A stretch of 64,000 bases of DNA. Source: Desulfovibrionaceae bacterium. Its GTDB lineage: Bacteria; Desulfobacterota; Desulfovibrionia; Desulfovibrionales; Desulfovibrionaceae. The notes beneath the pieces were generated by a model. It did not search any database, was not told where the DNA came from, and saw only the letters and a list, made by a program, of their open reading frames with translations. Numbering within the stretch: the first letter of the stretch is position 1; every line of letters starts with the position of its first letter. Shown here piece after piece: positions 46,762 through 55,311 of this stretch. The position numbers and the translations under genes are program-made. Location of the stretch: the NCBI GenBank assembly GCA_019421865.1, contig JAHZEL010000008.1:406590-470589 (forward strand), read 5' to 3'.

Positions 46762-48231
46762 CTACTCGTCGGGATATTCAAAAACCTGCAGACGGCTGTC
46801 GCCGACCGTATTTACGTCAACATACTGCTCGGCGCCGGGATCCAACGAGTTGCGGACGATCAGTCTGTCGCCCTCCACGCCGACCACGGCCGTGTAGTGC
46901 ACCCCGGAATACAGAAGCACCATCTGCCCCGCATCAAGAAAACTCTGTATGATTTCAGGGCTCCAGTCCTTTACTCTGTCCTGCGACTGCACCTTCATGC
47001 CGAACATCCGCGCCACAACCAGAGCATCCCCGAGTCTGCCCTCCTGCCAGTCGGAATCTACGTCCGCTCCGTGTACCTGATAGGCGGCTCCGAGAGAATG
47101 CTCAAGAGGCGAAAAACTCCTATTCATTTCATTCGGACTGCGGAACGACTGCCCGCCTATGGTCATTCTGCCGTCGCTGCCGAGCGAATCGGCCAGAATG
47201 CGTCTGCCCCTTTCCGAAGTCATCATGCTGTTCAGCACGCTGATCATGAAACAGGTATTCTGCCCCTGAACAAGGAGCGTGTCGGGGCGGATGTCCTGAG
47301 CGTTCAGGGTACGGGTTCTGTGCAGGGATGCGGAACGGGGCGTCGGTTCTGGAGGAAGTGTCGGCTTCTCATTGCCGGAAAGCCCTTTCACAAAGTCGGT
47401 CACGGTCTGCTTCAGCAGGTTCGGATTCCGGTCGATCTCCTCTCTCAGGCCGGGCATGAACGCCTGCATTTCGTTACAAACATAGAGAAGCAGTGTCTTT
47501 CTTTCCTTCTCGCTCTTCTGCGGAAACTTCCCGCGCAGCAGAGTTTCGGCCGTCGTTCGGATTTCCTCTTCTTCCTGCTTTTCCTTTTCCGAAATGCCGA
47601 CGCCTGCAGACGTATCCGAAACAGACGAAGCGCCCGTTCCCTTCGGATCAGTCTGTCCGACGATATCATCGATCACGCCGAACACAATTTCACGCAGTAC
47701 GCTTCTGTTGACGCCGCCGGAAACGTCTGCATCATGAAGAAAGCTCTGCATGCGCGCGGAAACCGCCAGAGAACACAGGTTCCGCACCTCTTCTCCAAGA
47801 TCCGGATACAATCGCGCGATTTCCGATTCGACCATTTCGTGTACTTCCGCCATAAGCGCCATATTCTGCCCAGCGCCCGCCACCGGAGCATTCCCTGTCC
47901 GCACGGGTTCAGAAGCAGAAGACTGGGCAGAAGTATTCCCCGTCGCCCCGGAGAGGAGCCGGGACGAAGCCGCGGGTCGGGGAAGCGGCGTCCGGGCAGC
48001 ATTGATGACCGTTCCCTGCAGGAGCACGTTGTCCATCGCCGCCTGCAGGGCCGCCTGACGGTTCTCTATGGCCGCACGCCCCGACGGAGTCAGGGAACAA
48101 AAGGCATCCTTGATTTTCTCAAGAAGATGCATGAAGGAACTCTGCGTTTCCAGCTGTCCCTGACGGTTCAGGGTGAAGTGCCGGCCCTCTGCCCGATACT
48201 GCTGCAGCTGATCGCTGGTCGTAATGCGCAT
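46762..48231 (-). CDS. Putative type III secreted effector with papain/USP-like cysteine protease domain
   Basis: 489 residues from ATG 48231 (GGAGGA, 6-base spacing), 13 bases after the chaperone gene. No signal peptide or membrane span. The N-terminal 60 residues are polar and amphipathic (MRITTSDQLQQYRAEGRHFT), as in type III export signals, followed by a Ser/Pro/Ala-rich linker (80-125) and a helical middle (125-290). The C-terminal domain has VQGQNTCFMISVLNSMM, with Cys327 and upstream Gln324, then YSGVHYTAVVG (His445) and RNSLDPG (Asn461/Asp464), the Cys-His-Asn order of clan CA proteases. The Cys box resembles the GNTCFMNSVLQ box of ubiquitin-specific proteases, but the Cys-His spacing (118) is much shorter. 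Activity on ubiquitin is a hypothesis. No secretion apparatus is in the window. Confidence 0.65.
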   Translation of the reverse strand: MRITTSDQLQQYRAEGRHFTLNRQGQLETQSSFMHLLEKIKDAFCSLTPSGRAAIENRQAALQAAMDNVLLQGTVINAARTPLPRPAASSRLLSGATGNTSAQSSASEPVRTGNAPVAGAGQNMALMAEVHEMVESEIARLYPDLGEEVRNLCSLAVSARMQSFLHDADVSGGVNRSVLREIVFGVIDDIVGQTDPKGTGASSVSDTSAGVGISEKEKQEEEEIRTTAETLLRGKFPQKSEKERKTLLLYVCNEMQAFMPGLREEIDRNPNLLKQTVTDFVKGLSGNEKPTLPPEPTPRSASLHRTRTLNAQDIRPDTLLVQGQNTCFMISVLNSMMTSERGRRILADSLGSDGRMTIGGQSFRSPNEMNRSFSPLEHSLGAAYQVHGADVDSDWQEGRLGDALVVARMFGMKVQSQDRVKDWSPEIIQSFLDAGQMVLLYSGVHYTAVVGVEGDRLIVRNSLDPGAEQYVDVNTVGDSRLQVFEYPDE

Positions 48232-48244
48232 ATCTATCCTCCGT

Positions 48245-48715
48245 TCAGACTTTGAGGGAATGCATGAGAATGTCGTCCCCCGGAATGTTCTGGGATTCCG
48301 GAGGGGATGGCCGCCATGCATCCAGGCGGAGCATCCAGTCCGCGGATACGGCGAGAAGATTGTTCACAAGGCAGGCAAATCCCTCGTCATCCAGTTGCCG
48401 GGCATCCCAGGCAATCTGCACGGTAACCATCTGCTGTTCTTCATCCACGCCGAGCGTAAAGCCGAAGGTGTCGCGGAAAAGATTATTGGCGGAAAGAAGC
48501 TTCAGACAGAACTCTTCACGTTCCCGGCTGGCCCCGGCAGGAAGCAGCGCCACCCCCGTCTGAAAAAGCAGCATGCCAGAGCTTTCCACAATGCCTATGT
48601 TCACCGTCATGCCCTCTATGGAAAGAACGGCCCGGCAGCTGCCCTCCTTTATCTCGCAGGAGCATCCCGCGGCTGCGGCATAGGCTGTGGTCAGTTCATA
48701 CAGAATTCTGCGCAT
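48245..48715 (-). CDS. CesT-family type III secretion chaperone
   Basis: 156 residues from ATG 48715 with GGGGAGA five bases upstream. Small, acidic, with the CesT/Tir-chaperone pattern: an N-terminal helix (MRRILYELTTAYAAAAG), beta strands CRAVLSIEGMTVNIGIVESS and MLLFQTGVALLP, the family helix LLSANNLFRDTFGFTLGVDE, strand QMVTVQIAW, and a final helix with LDDEGFACLVNNLLAVSADWMLRL. Such chaperones bind the N-terminal region of one effector and are usually encoded just upstream of it, as here (13-base gap). Similarity is by pattern; a profile search would settle it. Confidence 0.7.
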   Translation of the reverse strand: MRRILYELTTAYAAAAGCSCEIKEGSCRAVLSIEGMTVNIGIVESSGMLLFQTGVALLPAGASREREEFCLKLLSANNLFRDTFGFTLGVDEEQQMVTVQIAWDARQLDDEGFACLVNNLLAVSADWMLRLDAWRPSPPESQNIPGDDILMHSLKV

Positions 48716-48925
48716 CGAATCTCCCCGGCGCCATCCATCCGGCGTCTGTTCTTTTTCCATGCAAAAGTCATGCCGAAACACTCGGCCTATTCTGTAAAAA
48801 TTTTCCTGTTTTAATAACCTATAATGAATCTGAGCGGCACGCAAGAAACACCACAGTTCTCATAACGGCAAAAAACGAGAACAACGTTGCCTCACCAGTT
48901 CTTCTGCGCAACAGCAGATAAACGA

Positions 48926-48961
48926 CGGAGGCGGCATCCGCACCTGCGAATGCCGCCTCCG
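48926..48961 (-). terminator. Hairpin at the end of the spermidine-synthase-like gene
   Basis: Perfect 12-base arms CGGAGGCGGCAT / ATGCCGCCTCCG with a 12-base loop, 19 bases past the stop. The T-run on the minus strand is poor (TCGTTTATC), so terminator function is likely but not certain. Confidence 0.65.
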
Positions 48962-48979
48962 TCCGGGGAAAAGATGTCG

Positions 48980-51337
48980 CTACAGCGTTCCCGCCATGCA
49001 TACCGACGTATTGATGAGACGCGTACGGCGAAGAGCAAATGCCGAACTCCAGTACTCGTCGGGCAGAAAGCCCGGATCAGCGCAGCGCCGCACCGCATCC
49101 GGCCCGGAAAGATGCTCGAAAATCTCCACCGCACTGCGGAACGTCTGCTTCTCCTGACTTTCAAACTCAAGGAACGGACGGTCCAGCGCATGAATCATGC
49201 CGCTGCCGGCAAAGGCACGGAAGTCCTCATCCGTCATCAGAAGCGCCGCGGCAAGAGACTCTCTGGTCTGGAGCGCCGCCTGACCGGACACGCGGGCAAG
49301 TTCGCTGAAGAAGCCGGGCACATTCCGCATGGCTTCCCAGTGCGCGGAAGACAGCGGTCTTGGGGTAAGGCTGCCCAGCATGATCGGATCCACGCCGTTC
49401 CACCACAGCTGACAGTGAGGAAAAACCGAGGCAAAGCTCTTCATCACGCTGCGTACCTGCTGCGGCGTCATCTGTCCGCAGGGCAGCGGCATGGAAAACA
49501 CGCCGTCCTCAGCGAGGCGCAGGGAGGCATTCCGGAAAAACTCCGTAGTGTAGAACACCGCGCCTCGATAACCGAAATACGGCGGTGTCGGTTCGGCAAG
49601 AATGAGATCCCACGTGCCCCCGCCCTGCCTGAGAAAACGAAATGCGTCCTCCACATGGAAAACGGCCCGGGGATCGTCCTTCCAGCGGGCGTTGTCGGCA
49701 AAATGCTCAAGCGCAAGTTCCATGTTGTCCCGCGAAATATCCACCATGTCGAAACGGCTTACCTGAGGCAGCATACCTGCCGCCTGGGTGGAAAGCCCAC
49801 CTCCGAAACAGAGAGACAGAACCCGCTCCGGCATATTCCGACCGGTCATGAGAGGCACGAATCCTTCCGTGCGAAAACTTGCGGAACGGTCACGGCTGAT
49901 GATGACCCTATCGGCAAAAAGAAAACGTTCCCCGCCGGGAAGCTCGGCCACCCAGGAGTCGCCATAGCGGCCTTCCCGTATTTCCAGAATACGCGCAAGC
50001 TCCGCCCAGGGGCCGAGATCTCCGCGCAGCTTGGCTTCCAGCGCGCCGCGCGTCACGTCGGGAAGATACGAAGCGCCCGCCAGAAAAAGCGCCGCACAGC
50101 CAAAGGCAATCGCCGTGCTCTTCAGGGACTGCACACGCTCCTGCCAGAGTCCGCACGCCGTGCCGAGATACAGCATGCCCGCCGCCGAAAGAACCGCCAG
50201 CGACACGGTAAGTCCCGCCAGGGGAAAAAGCACCACAGGAAAAAGCAGCGCGCCCGATACGGAGCCGAGCGTATTGCAGGCAAAAAGCCTCCCCGCGCCG
50301 AGAGGCACCTCACGGCTGCGGCAGAGCACGGTAAAGAAGGCCGGCATGCTCACGCTGAAAAGGAATGTCGGAACGCCGGCAAACAGCAGAAGGAAAAGAA
50401 TCAGAAGAACAGGCCGCATGTCCAGGCGCACCACGTGCGGGTAGAACACCAGCATAAAGGACACGCAGAGCGCGGCGACAATCCAAGCGAGCAGCGTGGA
50501 CAGCACGAACACCGGCAGCACCCGCCGCCTGGCGCACACGGAGCCGAACACGATGTCGGCCGAACCCGAGGCAAGAATCACCACGGCCACGATGCCGGAA
50601 TACAACAGCGCTGTATCACGAAAATATAATCCGAGGCAGCGGATGACGCAGCATTCCCAGCCCATGAACACGAGCCCGGACAGGAAGGCGGCCATATAAA
50701 GCCGGACGGGAACGGGACCGTCCTGCTCCTGCTCCGGCGCAGACTCCACTGAAAGGCGCGGAGCAAGCACAAGAACGGCAGCCCCGAGCAGCACGTTGAA
50801 AGAAACGGCAAGATGATGAGTGACCGCTACGCCGAGGAAGCGGATGCCGACAGCTCCTGCAAGAATCGATCCTGCAAACGCGCCGAGGGTGTTCACACCG
50901 TACATCCAGGCAAGGCCCCTTCCGCCAGCGGGGCGAAAACAGGGCGTAAGCACGGGCAGAACGCACCCCATGGGCACGGACACCGTCAGCATGGCCGCTC
51001 CCGCAAGCGCGCAGGCTGCGGTAAAGGAGGACAGTCCGTCGAGATACGCAGGAAGATGCGGAACAAGAAAGGCCAGCGCGGGAATGAGAAGTTCCAGTCT
51101 GCCGTAAAGCGCGAGCGGCTTTTTGCAGCGCAGGGCAAGACGCCCGCCGAGACGGCTTCCCAGGGCAAGACCGAGAAAAAACATGGCCGTAACGAACGAT
51201 ACGGACAGCAGCGTGGAGCCGAGCGTCAGGCTGAAAAGCCGTATCCAGATGACCTGATAGACAAGGCTGCAGCAGCCTGAACAGAAACAGAAGAAAAGGA
51301 CGGCCATGTGCCGACCCGTCATGCGTTCATCATTCAT
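48980..51337 (-). CDS. Membrane-fused spermidine-synthase-like protein
   Basis: 785 residues. The first ~400 residues hold 10-12 hydrophobic spans (MAVLFFCFCSGCCSLVYQVI; LLSVSFVTAMFFLGLALGSR; AWMYGVNTLGAFAGSILAGA). The C-terminal part is a Rossmann methyltransferase-type fold close to spermidine synthase: RVLSLCFGGGLSTQAAGMLP, FDMVDISRDNMELALEHF and WDLILAEPTPP. The catalytic Asp region (usually D-x-x-D) reads AEP, so polyamine synthesis is doubtful. Such fused proteins are common and mostly uncharacterised. It lies 61 bases downstream of the exported arylsulfotransferase on the same strand, possibly co-transcribed through a hairpin. Confidence 0.75.
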   Translation of the reverse strand: MNDERMTGRHMAVLFFCFCSGCCSLVYQVIWIRLFSLTLGSTLLSVSFVTAMFFLGLALGSRLGGRLALRCKKPLALYGRLELLIPALAFLVPHLPAYLDGLSSFTAACALAGAAMLTVSVPMGCVLPVLTPCFRPAGGRGLAWMYGVNTLGAFAGSILAGAVGIRFLGVAVTHHLAVSFNVLLGAAVLVLAPRLSVESAPEQEQDGPVPVRLYMAAFLSGLVFMGWECCVIRCLGLYFRDTALLYSGIVAVVILASGSADIVFGSVCARRRVLPVFVLSTLLAWIVAALCVSFMLVFYPHVVRLDMRPVLLILFLLLFAGVPTFLFSVSMPAFFTVLCRSREVPLGAGRLFACNTLGSVSGALLFPVVLFPLAGLTVSLAVLSAAGMLYLGTACGLWQERVQSLKSTAIAFGCAALFLAGASYLPDVTRGALEAKLRGDLGPWAELARILEIREGRYGDSWVAELPGGERFLFADRVIISRDRSASFRTEGFVPLMTGRNMPERVLSLCFGGGLSTQAAGMLPQVSRFDMVDISRDNMELALEHFADNARWKDDPRAVFHVEDAFRFLRQGGGTWDLILAEPTPPYFGYRGAVFYTTEFFRNASLRLAEDGVFSMPLPCGQMTPQQVRSVMKSFASVFPHCQLWWNGVDPIMLGSLTPRPLSSAHWEAMRNVPGFFSELARVSGQAALQTRESLAAALLMTDEDFRAFAGSGMIHALDRPFLEFESQEKQTFRSAVEIFEHLSGPDAVRRCADPGFLPDEYWSSAFALRRTRLINTSVCMAGTL

Positions 51338-51352
51338 GCTCCGGCTCCGGAA

Positions 51353-51383
51353 ACGGGAGAGAGTCCGGTTCTCTCTCTCCCGT
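51353..51383 (-). other. Hairpin between arylsulfotransferase 2 and the downstream gene
   Basis: ACGGGAGAGAG / CTCTCTCCCGT arms with a 9-base loop in the 61-base gap. No T-run follows, so partial attenuation or mRNA processing is more likely than full termination. Confidence 0.6.
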
Positions 51384-51398
51384 ACAGAGGTTCAGATA

Positions 51399-52829
51399 TC
51401 AGTAGCGCTTGAAGGTGGTGAATTCCTCACCGGACATTTCCACTTCATGATCCTCGCTGATGGAGGGATCATAAATGAAGGGATCCTTGTACTCCACGGG
51501 CGTTTCCTTCGGAGCCTTCACCTGCTTGATGTAGTCGTAGGGATAGCGGTAGGCGCGATACACGGAGTTGGTCGGACGGGCCTTCTTGTCGGCGCGCTGC
51601 AGTTCCTCGGCCACAAAGCCGCTGACCATGCCGTACCACATATAAGGCGTGACGTATTCCCAGACGGTTTCATGATCCGGAGTCACTTCAAAGATGCGGC
51701 CGCCGTCGCCCTCGCAGATGAGGGTATTGCCGTTGGGCAGACGCTGAGCGGAGCTGATGGTCGCGCTGAAGAAATAGTGCGACAGGGAATGGGTCGGACC
51801 GTATCCCAGAGCCTGACCGGAGTATTCCCAGACCTTCTTTCCGGTAACGGGATCGAACTCAATGACTTCGGAATAGGGAAGGCCGTTGTTGAACACCATG
51901 ATGTTGCCTTCGCCGGGCAGACCGCGGGGAATCATGTGCGCATGATGCAGCATGCCGCCCGCGAAAAGACCGCGATAGCCGCCTTCTTCAAGCTTCATGC
52001 CCAGATGACGCAGAGGATCGTCCTTGCCGTATTCCGGACCGACCTGCCATACGGGCTTGCCGGTCTTGTGATCGAGAATATAGATGACGGACTGACCGTC
52101 GTCGCAGATGATGTTTTCCGGATGAAAACGTTCGTCGCCGGCATCGTACCACTTGTTGGGTCCGAGCCAGGAGGCCGCGTTCTGGAAGTTCGCAATGCCC
52201 TTCATGTCGTCGGCGTGTTCCATATAGTTCCACGACCAGACGGTCTTGCCGTCCTTATCCACGATGACCAGGGCGGCGCTGTCCTGTCCGTTCACTTCCT
52301 TGTGGCACTGGATAAGCGTTCTGCCGTCTTCCTTCGGCATGGACGTGGGCGTGTAGTACACGGCCATGCCTTCGCGCTGCAGGTCATGGTGCTGCTGCGC
52401 GCTCCACATGGTCTTCTGGCCCTTGGCCTTGAGTTCCGGCGTAGCTTCGATTTCCACGCCCTTGTCCCATTCCCAGACGATCTTGTCGTCCCAGGTCTTT
52501 TCCACCACGGAGGAACCTTCCAGAAGACGACCGGTCCACTTGTCGGGATCGTACAGCACCTTTTCGGCCAGCAGGTTGCCGTTGGGCAGAAGCTGGGCGG
52601 GCTGACCTTCCACACGCATCCACTTGTTGACCACGTTGCCGTTCATGTCGATGAGCGGCAGGCCGTGGGGCGTGGCGCGAAGAACGCACAGAAGCGTGTA
52701 GCCGTTATAGGCCTTTTCCGGATTGTAGATGGTCACGCCCGTGGGAAATACGGTGGGCGCCGCGCAGGCCGTGCCTACCACACCAAGAACCAGCGCCAGA
52801 CCGAGGGCGCAGCTCTTCAGTTTATTCAT
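51399..52829 (-). CDS. Periplasmic arylsulfotransferase (ASST family)
   Basis: 476 residues from ATG 52829 (AGAGGA upstream); an open extension to 52940 has no export or domain logic. Signal peptide MNKLKSCALGLALVLGVVGT, cleaved near ACAA. Family blocks: NGYTLLCVL, LIDMNGNVVNKWMR, QHHDLQREG (about 150), DAGDERFHPENI, GGMLHHAHMIPRG, HSLSHYFFSATISSAQRLPN (candidate catalytic His/Arg region), EGDGGRIFEV and SVYRAYRYPYDY. ASSTs move sulfate from aryl sulfates to phenols through a sulfo-histidine. Here the enzyme could release or shuttle host- or diet-derived aryl sulfates. Sigma-54 promoter and divergent activator gene lie upstream. No DsbL/DsbI partner is adjacent. Confidence 0.85.
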   Translation of the reverse strand: MNKLKSCALGLALVLGVVGTACAAPTVFPTGVTIYNPEKAYNGYTLLCVLRATPHGLPLIDMNGNVVNKWMRVEGQPAQLLPNGNLLAEKVLYDPDKWTGRLLEGSSVVEKTWDDKIVWEWDKGVEIEATPELKAKGQKTMWSAQQHHDLQREGMAVYYTPTSMPKEDGRTLIQCHKEVNGQDSAALVIVDKDGKTVWSWNYMEHADDMKGIANFQNAASWLGPNKWYDAGDERFHPENIICDDGQSVIYILDHKTGKPVWQVGPEYGKDDPLRHLGMKLEEGGYRGLFAGGMLHHAHMIPRGLPGEGNIMVFNNGLPYSEVIEFDPVTGKKVWEYSGQALGYGPTHSLSHYFFSATISSAQRLPNGNTLICEGDGGRIFEVTPDHETVWEYVTPYMWYGMVSGFVAEELQRADKKARPTNSVYRAYRYPYDYIKQVKAPKETPVEYKDPFIYDPSISEDHEVEMSGEEFTTFKRY

Positions 52830-52906
52830 ACTTTCATCCTCTTGTTTCCGGAGCGCCCTGTCCCGGAGCGCATCCGATTGCCTTTCATCGGGACAGCAAT
52901 TATTTT

Positions 52907-52922
52907 TGCAAGAGTCGTGCCG
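52907..52922 (-). promoter_or_regulatory. Near-consensus sigma-54 promoter of arylsulfotransferase 2
   Basis: Minus-strand CGGCACGACTCTTGCA matches TGGCACG-N4-TTGCA at all but the first base, with GG (52921-52920) and GC (52909-52908) ten bases apart. It is 78 bases upstream of the ATG and divergent from a sigma-54 activator gene. The match is strong enough to predict RpoN dependence. Confidence 0.88.
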
Positions 52923-52992
52923 AAATAAACTATTCTTCATGTTTCCGCACGGATACGCATGGAATACTGTATCTGCATCAGATAGTTATGTT

Positions 52993-53039
52993 GAAATATC
53001 CATATTTTTTTGTATATTTCACAAGTGTATGGATATTTC
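52993..53039. promoter_or_regulatory. 12-bp inverted repeat, probable enhancer/operator for the sigma-54 activator
   Basis: GAAATATCCATA (52993-53004) and TATGGATATTTC (53028-53039) are perfect inverted arms, 35 bp centre to centre, with further TATATTTC-like half sites between. They lie 71-117 bp upstream of the -24 element and 24 bases before the activator ATG, so binding could activate the sulfotransferase gene and repress the activator's own gene. Confidence 0.7.
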
Positions 53040-53062
53040 CACATATTTTACACGGAGTTTCC

Positions 53063-54616
53063 ATGTCTGAAGTGATGTCTCCCGAATTTTTCCGCAACGC
53101 CGTCCTGCGCATCTGCAGCGACACCGACATCCACCGCATGCTGCACGACACGCTCTCCTTTCTTGCCGGGCACCTGCGGCTCGACGCGCTGGCCCTCAGC
53201 CGCTTTGAAGAAGACAAGGGCGCGGTGCATCGCCTGGCCCTCTGCCACAGAGACGGCTCGGAAGAAGGCGAATCCCTGGAAAAAATACCGGATCAGGTTC
53301 TGGAATTCGCCTGCGGCATCATCCGTTCACGCAGGCGCTATGTACTGACCAGTTCTGCCGCCGAGAATCCCGTGCGATCCTATATGCACGACTGCGGGCG
53401 ATCGCGCTTCCAGTCCGCCGTGGTACTGCATCTGTACATGGACGACGAATACTTCGCCTCCGTGGATGTCTTTTCCGAAAAACCCCGGGCCTTCACCGTC
53501 GAAGATGCCCGCCTGCTCGACCAGCTGGCCGTGCCCTTCACTCTTTTTCTGCACCGCTATCTGCAGCCGAAAGACAAACAGGCTCCGGCAAGGTTGCAGC
53601 AGGCCTCCGGTTTTCCTTTCGTAGGATCGAGCGCCCCCTTCACTCAGGTCTGCCGACTGGCCCGAGATGTGGCTCCCACGGTCACGCCGGTGCTCATCAC
53701 CGGAGAAACGGGGTCCGGCAAGGAAGTCATGGCCGATTTCATCCAGCATCTGTCCGAGCGTGCCGACAAGCCCTTCATCAAGGTGAACTGCGCCGCCATT
53801 CCTCCGGCCCTTATGGAAAACGAATTCTTCGGCCATGAAGCCCATGCCTTCACCGGAGCGGGACGCATACAGAAAGGCCGCTTCGAACGGGCCGACGGCG
53901 GCACCCTCTTTCTGGACGAAATCGGCGAGCTGCCGCCGGAAGCCCAGTCCAAGCTTTTACGCGTGCTGGAATACAAACAGATGGAGCGCCTCGGCGGCAG
54001 TACCCCCATCAGACTCGACGTTCGCATCATTGCGGCCACCAACCGCAATCTGGAGCGACTGGTAAGGGAAGGCACCTTCCGGCAGGATCTTTATTACCGA
54101 CTCAACGTCTTTCCCATAGCCATGCCTCCGCTCCGGGAGCGAAAGCAGGACATCCCCGCGCTGGTCCGTTTCCTGCTGCAGAAAAAACAGCGCGAGCTTG
54201 ACCTGCCCATGCTGCTGGAGCCGTCGCAGGAAGAACTTTCCCTGCTCATGAACCACGACTGGCCCGGCAATGTGCGGGAGCTTTCCAATGTTGTGGAGCG
54301 TGCGCTCATTCTGGCTCAGCGCACCGGACGGCTGCATTTTCAGCCGGAAGAGACGCCCCTTCCCGCCTCCGGCCCCATGCCGGAAAAAAAGCTCGAAGAG
54401 CGCCCCGCCTTCTCCCTTTTCGACGACGCCATGCCCGTCATGCCGCTCAAGGATATGGAAAAAGCCTGCATTCTTCACGCGCTTCGCAAAACCAACGGCA
54501 AGCTCATGGGGAAAAACAGCGCCTCGGAGCTTCTGGGCATCAACGGCTATACCCTGCGCAGCCGCATGGTGAAGCTCGGACTGGATCCGAAAAAGAAGTC
54601 AGGCGGTTCATGCTGA
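53063..54616 (+). CDS. Sigma-54-dependent activator, GAF-AAA+-Fis type
   Basis: 517 residues from ATG 53063 (CGGAG, 6-base spacing). Residues 1-185 form a GAF-like sensor (LRLDALALSRFEEDKGAVHR, FQSAVVLHLYMDDEYFASVD). AAA+ domain: GETGSGKEVMADFIQHLSER at about 214, KVNCAAIPPALMENEFFGHE, loop HAFTGA (about 262) in place of GAFTGA, GGTLFLDEIGELPPEAQSKL, ATNRNLERL and GTFRQDLYYRLNVFPIAMPP. A Fis-type HTH closes the protein (NSASELLGINGYTLRSRMVK). No response-regulator domain, so it is ligand- rather than kinase-controlled, as in FhlA/NorR-like activators. Divergent from the arylsulfotransferase, its likely target; the inducer may be an aromatic compound or aryl sulfate. Confidence 0.92.
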   Translation: MSEVMSPEFFRNAVLRICSDTDIHRMLHDTLSFLAGHLRLDALALSRFEEDKGAVHRLALCHRDGSEEGESLEKIPDQVLEFACGIIRSRRRYVLTSSAAENPVRSYMHDCGRSRFQSAVVLHLYMDDEYFASVDVFSEKPRAFTVEDARLLDQLAVPFTLFLHRYLQPKDKQAPARLQQASGFPFVGSSAPFTQVCRLARDVAPTVTPVLITGETGSGKEVMADFIQHLSERADKPFIKVNCAAIPPALMENEFFGHEAHAFTGAGRIQKGRFERADGGTLFLDEIGELPPEAQSKLLRVLEYKQMERLGGSTPIRLDVRIIAATNRNLERLVREGTFRQDLYYRLNVFPIAMPPLRERKQDIPALVRFLLQKKQRELDLPMLLEPSQEELSLLMNHDWPGNVRELSNVVERALILAQRTGRLHFQPEETPLPASGPMPEKKLEERPAFSLFDDAMPVMPLKDMEKACILHALRKTNGKLMGKNSASELLGINGYTLRSRMVKLGLDPKKKSGGSC

Positions 54617-55311
54617 CGACAGAAAACGCCCGCCGCGGCGCGGACGTTCTCTGAACCTCCCGCCCCGGAACCTCTCCCTGCCGTCGGCAAACTCTCCCGA
54701 ACGACACTGAGCGTTCAAAAAACGCCACTCGCTCACGCCAGCGGAACCGAATCCCGCGGCAGCCCCAAACGAGACGCCCTCTGCGCCTTTCTCCTTTCCT
54801 CCATCGACCATACCGCCGTGCTCGGCAGCTAGATCAAAAGACTGCACCGCAGAAAAATCCCCGTGCACATCACGGCTCTGCACAAATCGTCTTCCGCTCT
54901 CCGAAACGACGGAGAAAAGACCGCCATCAGACGGCAAAACACACTTTTGCCAGAACAGCTCATCTTCAAATCGTTCCTAACCTTCGTGAAAAACTTGCTC
55001 TTTTACATTCTTTTGTTTCTTTTGAAAAAAATGCGCCCATTCATTTGACAATTTTTGAAAACCTACTAATCTGAGAAAAATCGTCTTTCCGGAACCTTTT
55101 TTCTCCGCCTGTTCGGCGGGGTGCCGGACGGCGCAGCTGCAGAGGCTGCCGCAGGGCGAATCTGCGATTGCCGCGTTCGTGCGCGAGTGCATGAAGCCGG
55201 GCTTCATGTATTTGAAAAAACGGTCCAGGGCAGGATGTGCGCCGGTTTTTTCTCTCTCCTTGTGCGGTACAGGGCCAGAAGCCGTGCGGTAACTTTTTCC
55301 CTTTTCCGCCA
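54617..55311. other. Intergenic, nothing recognised
   Basis: About 695 bases. Several short open frames on both strands overlap each other and lack ribosome sites; the 111-codon minus frame at 54977-55312 is antisense to the permease leader. No terminator with a clear T-run was found after the activator gene. Confidence 0.5.

Noticed and set aside
54617..55311. Possible small genes downstream of the activator
   Set aside because: Short overlapping frames on both strands without ribosome sites; treated as intergenic.
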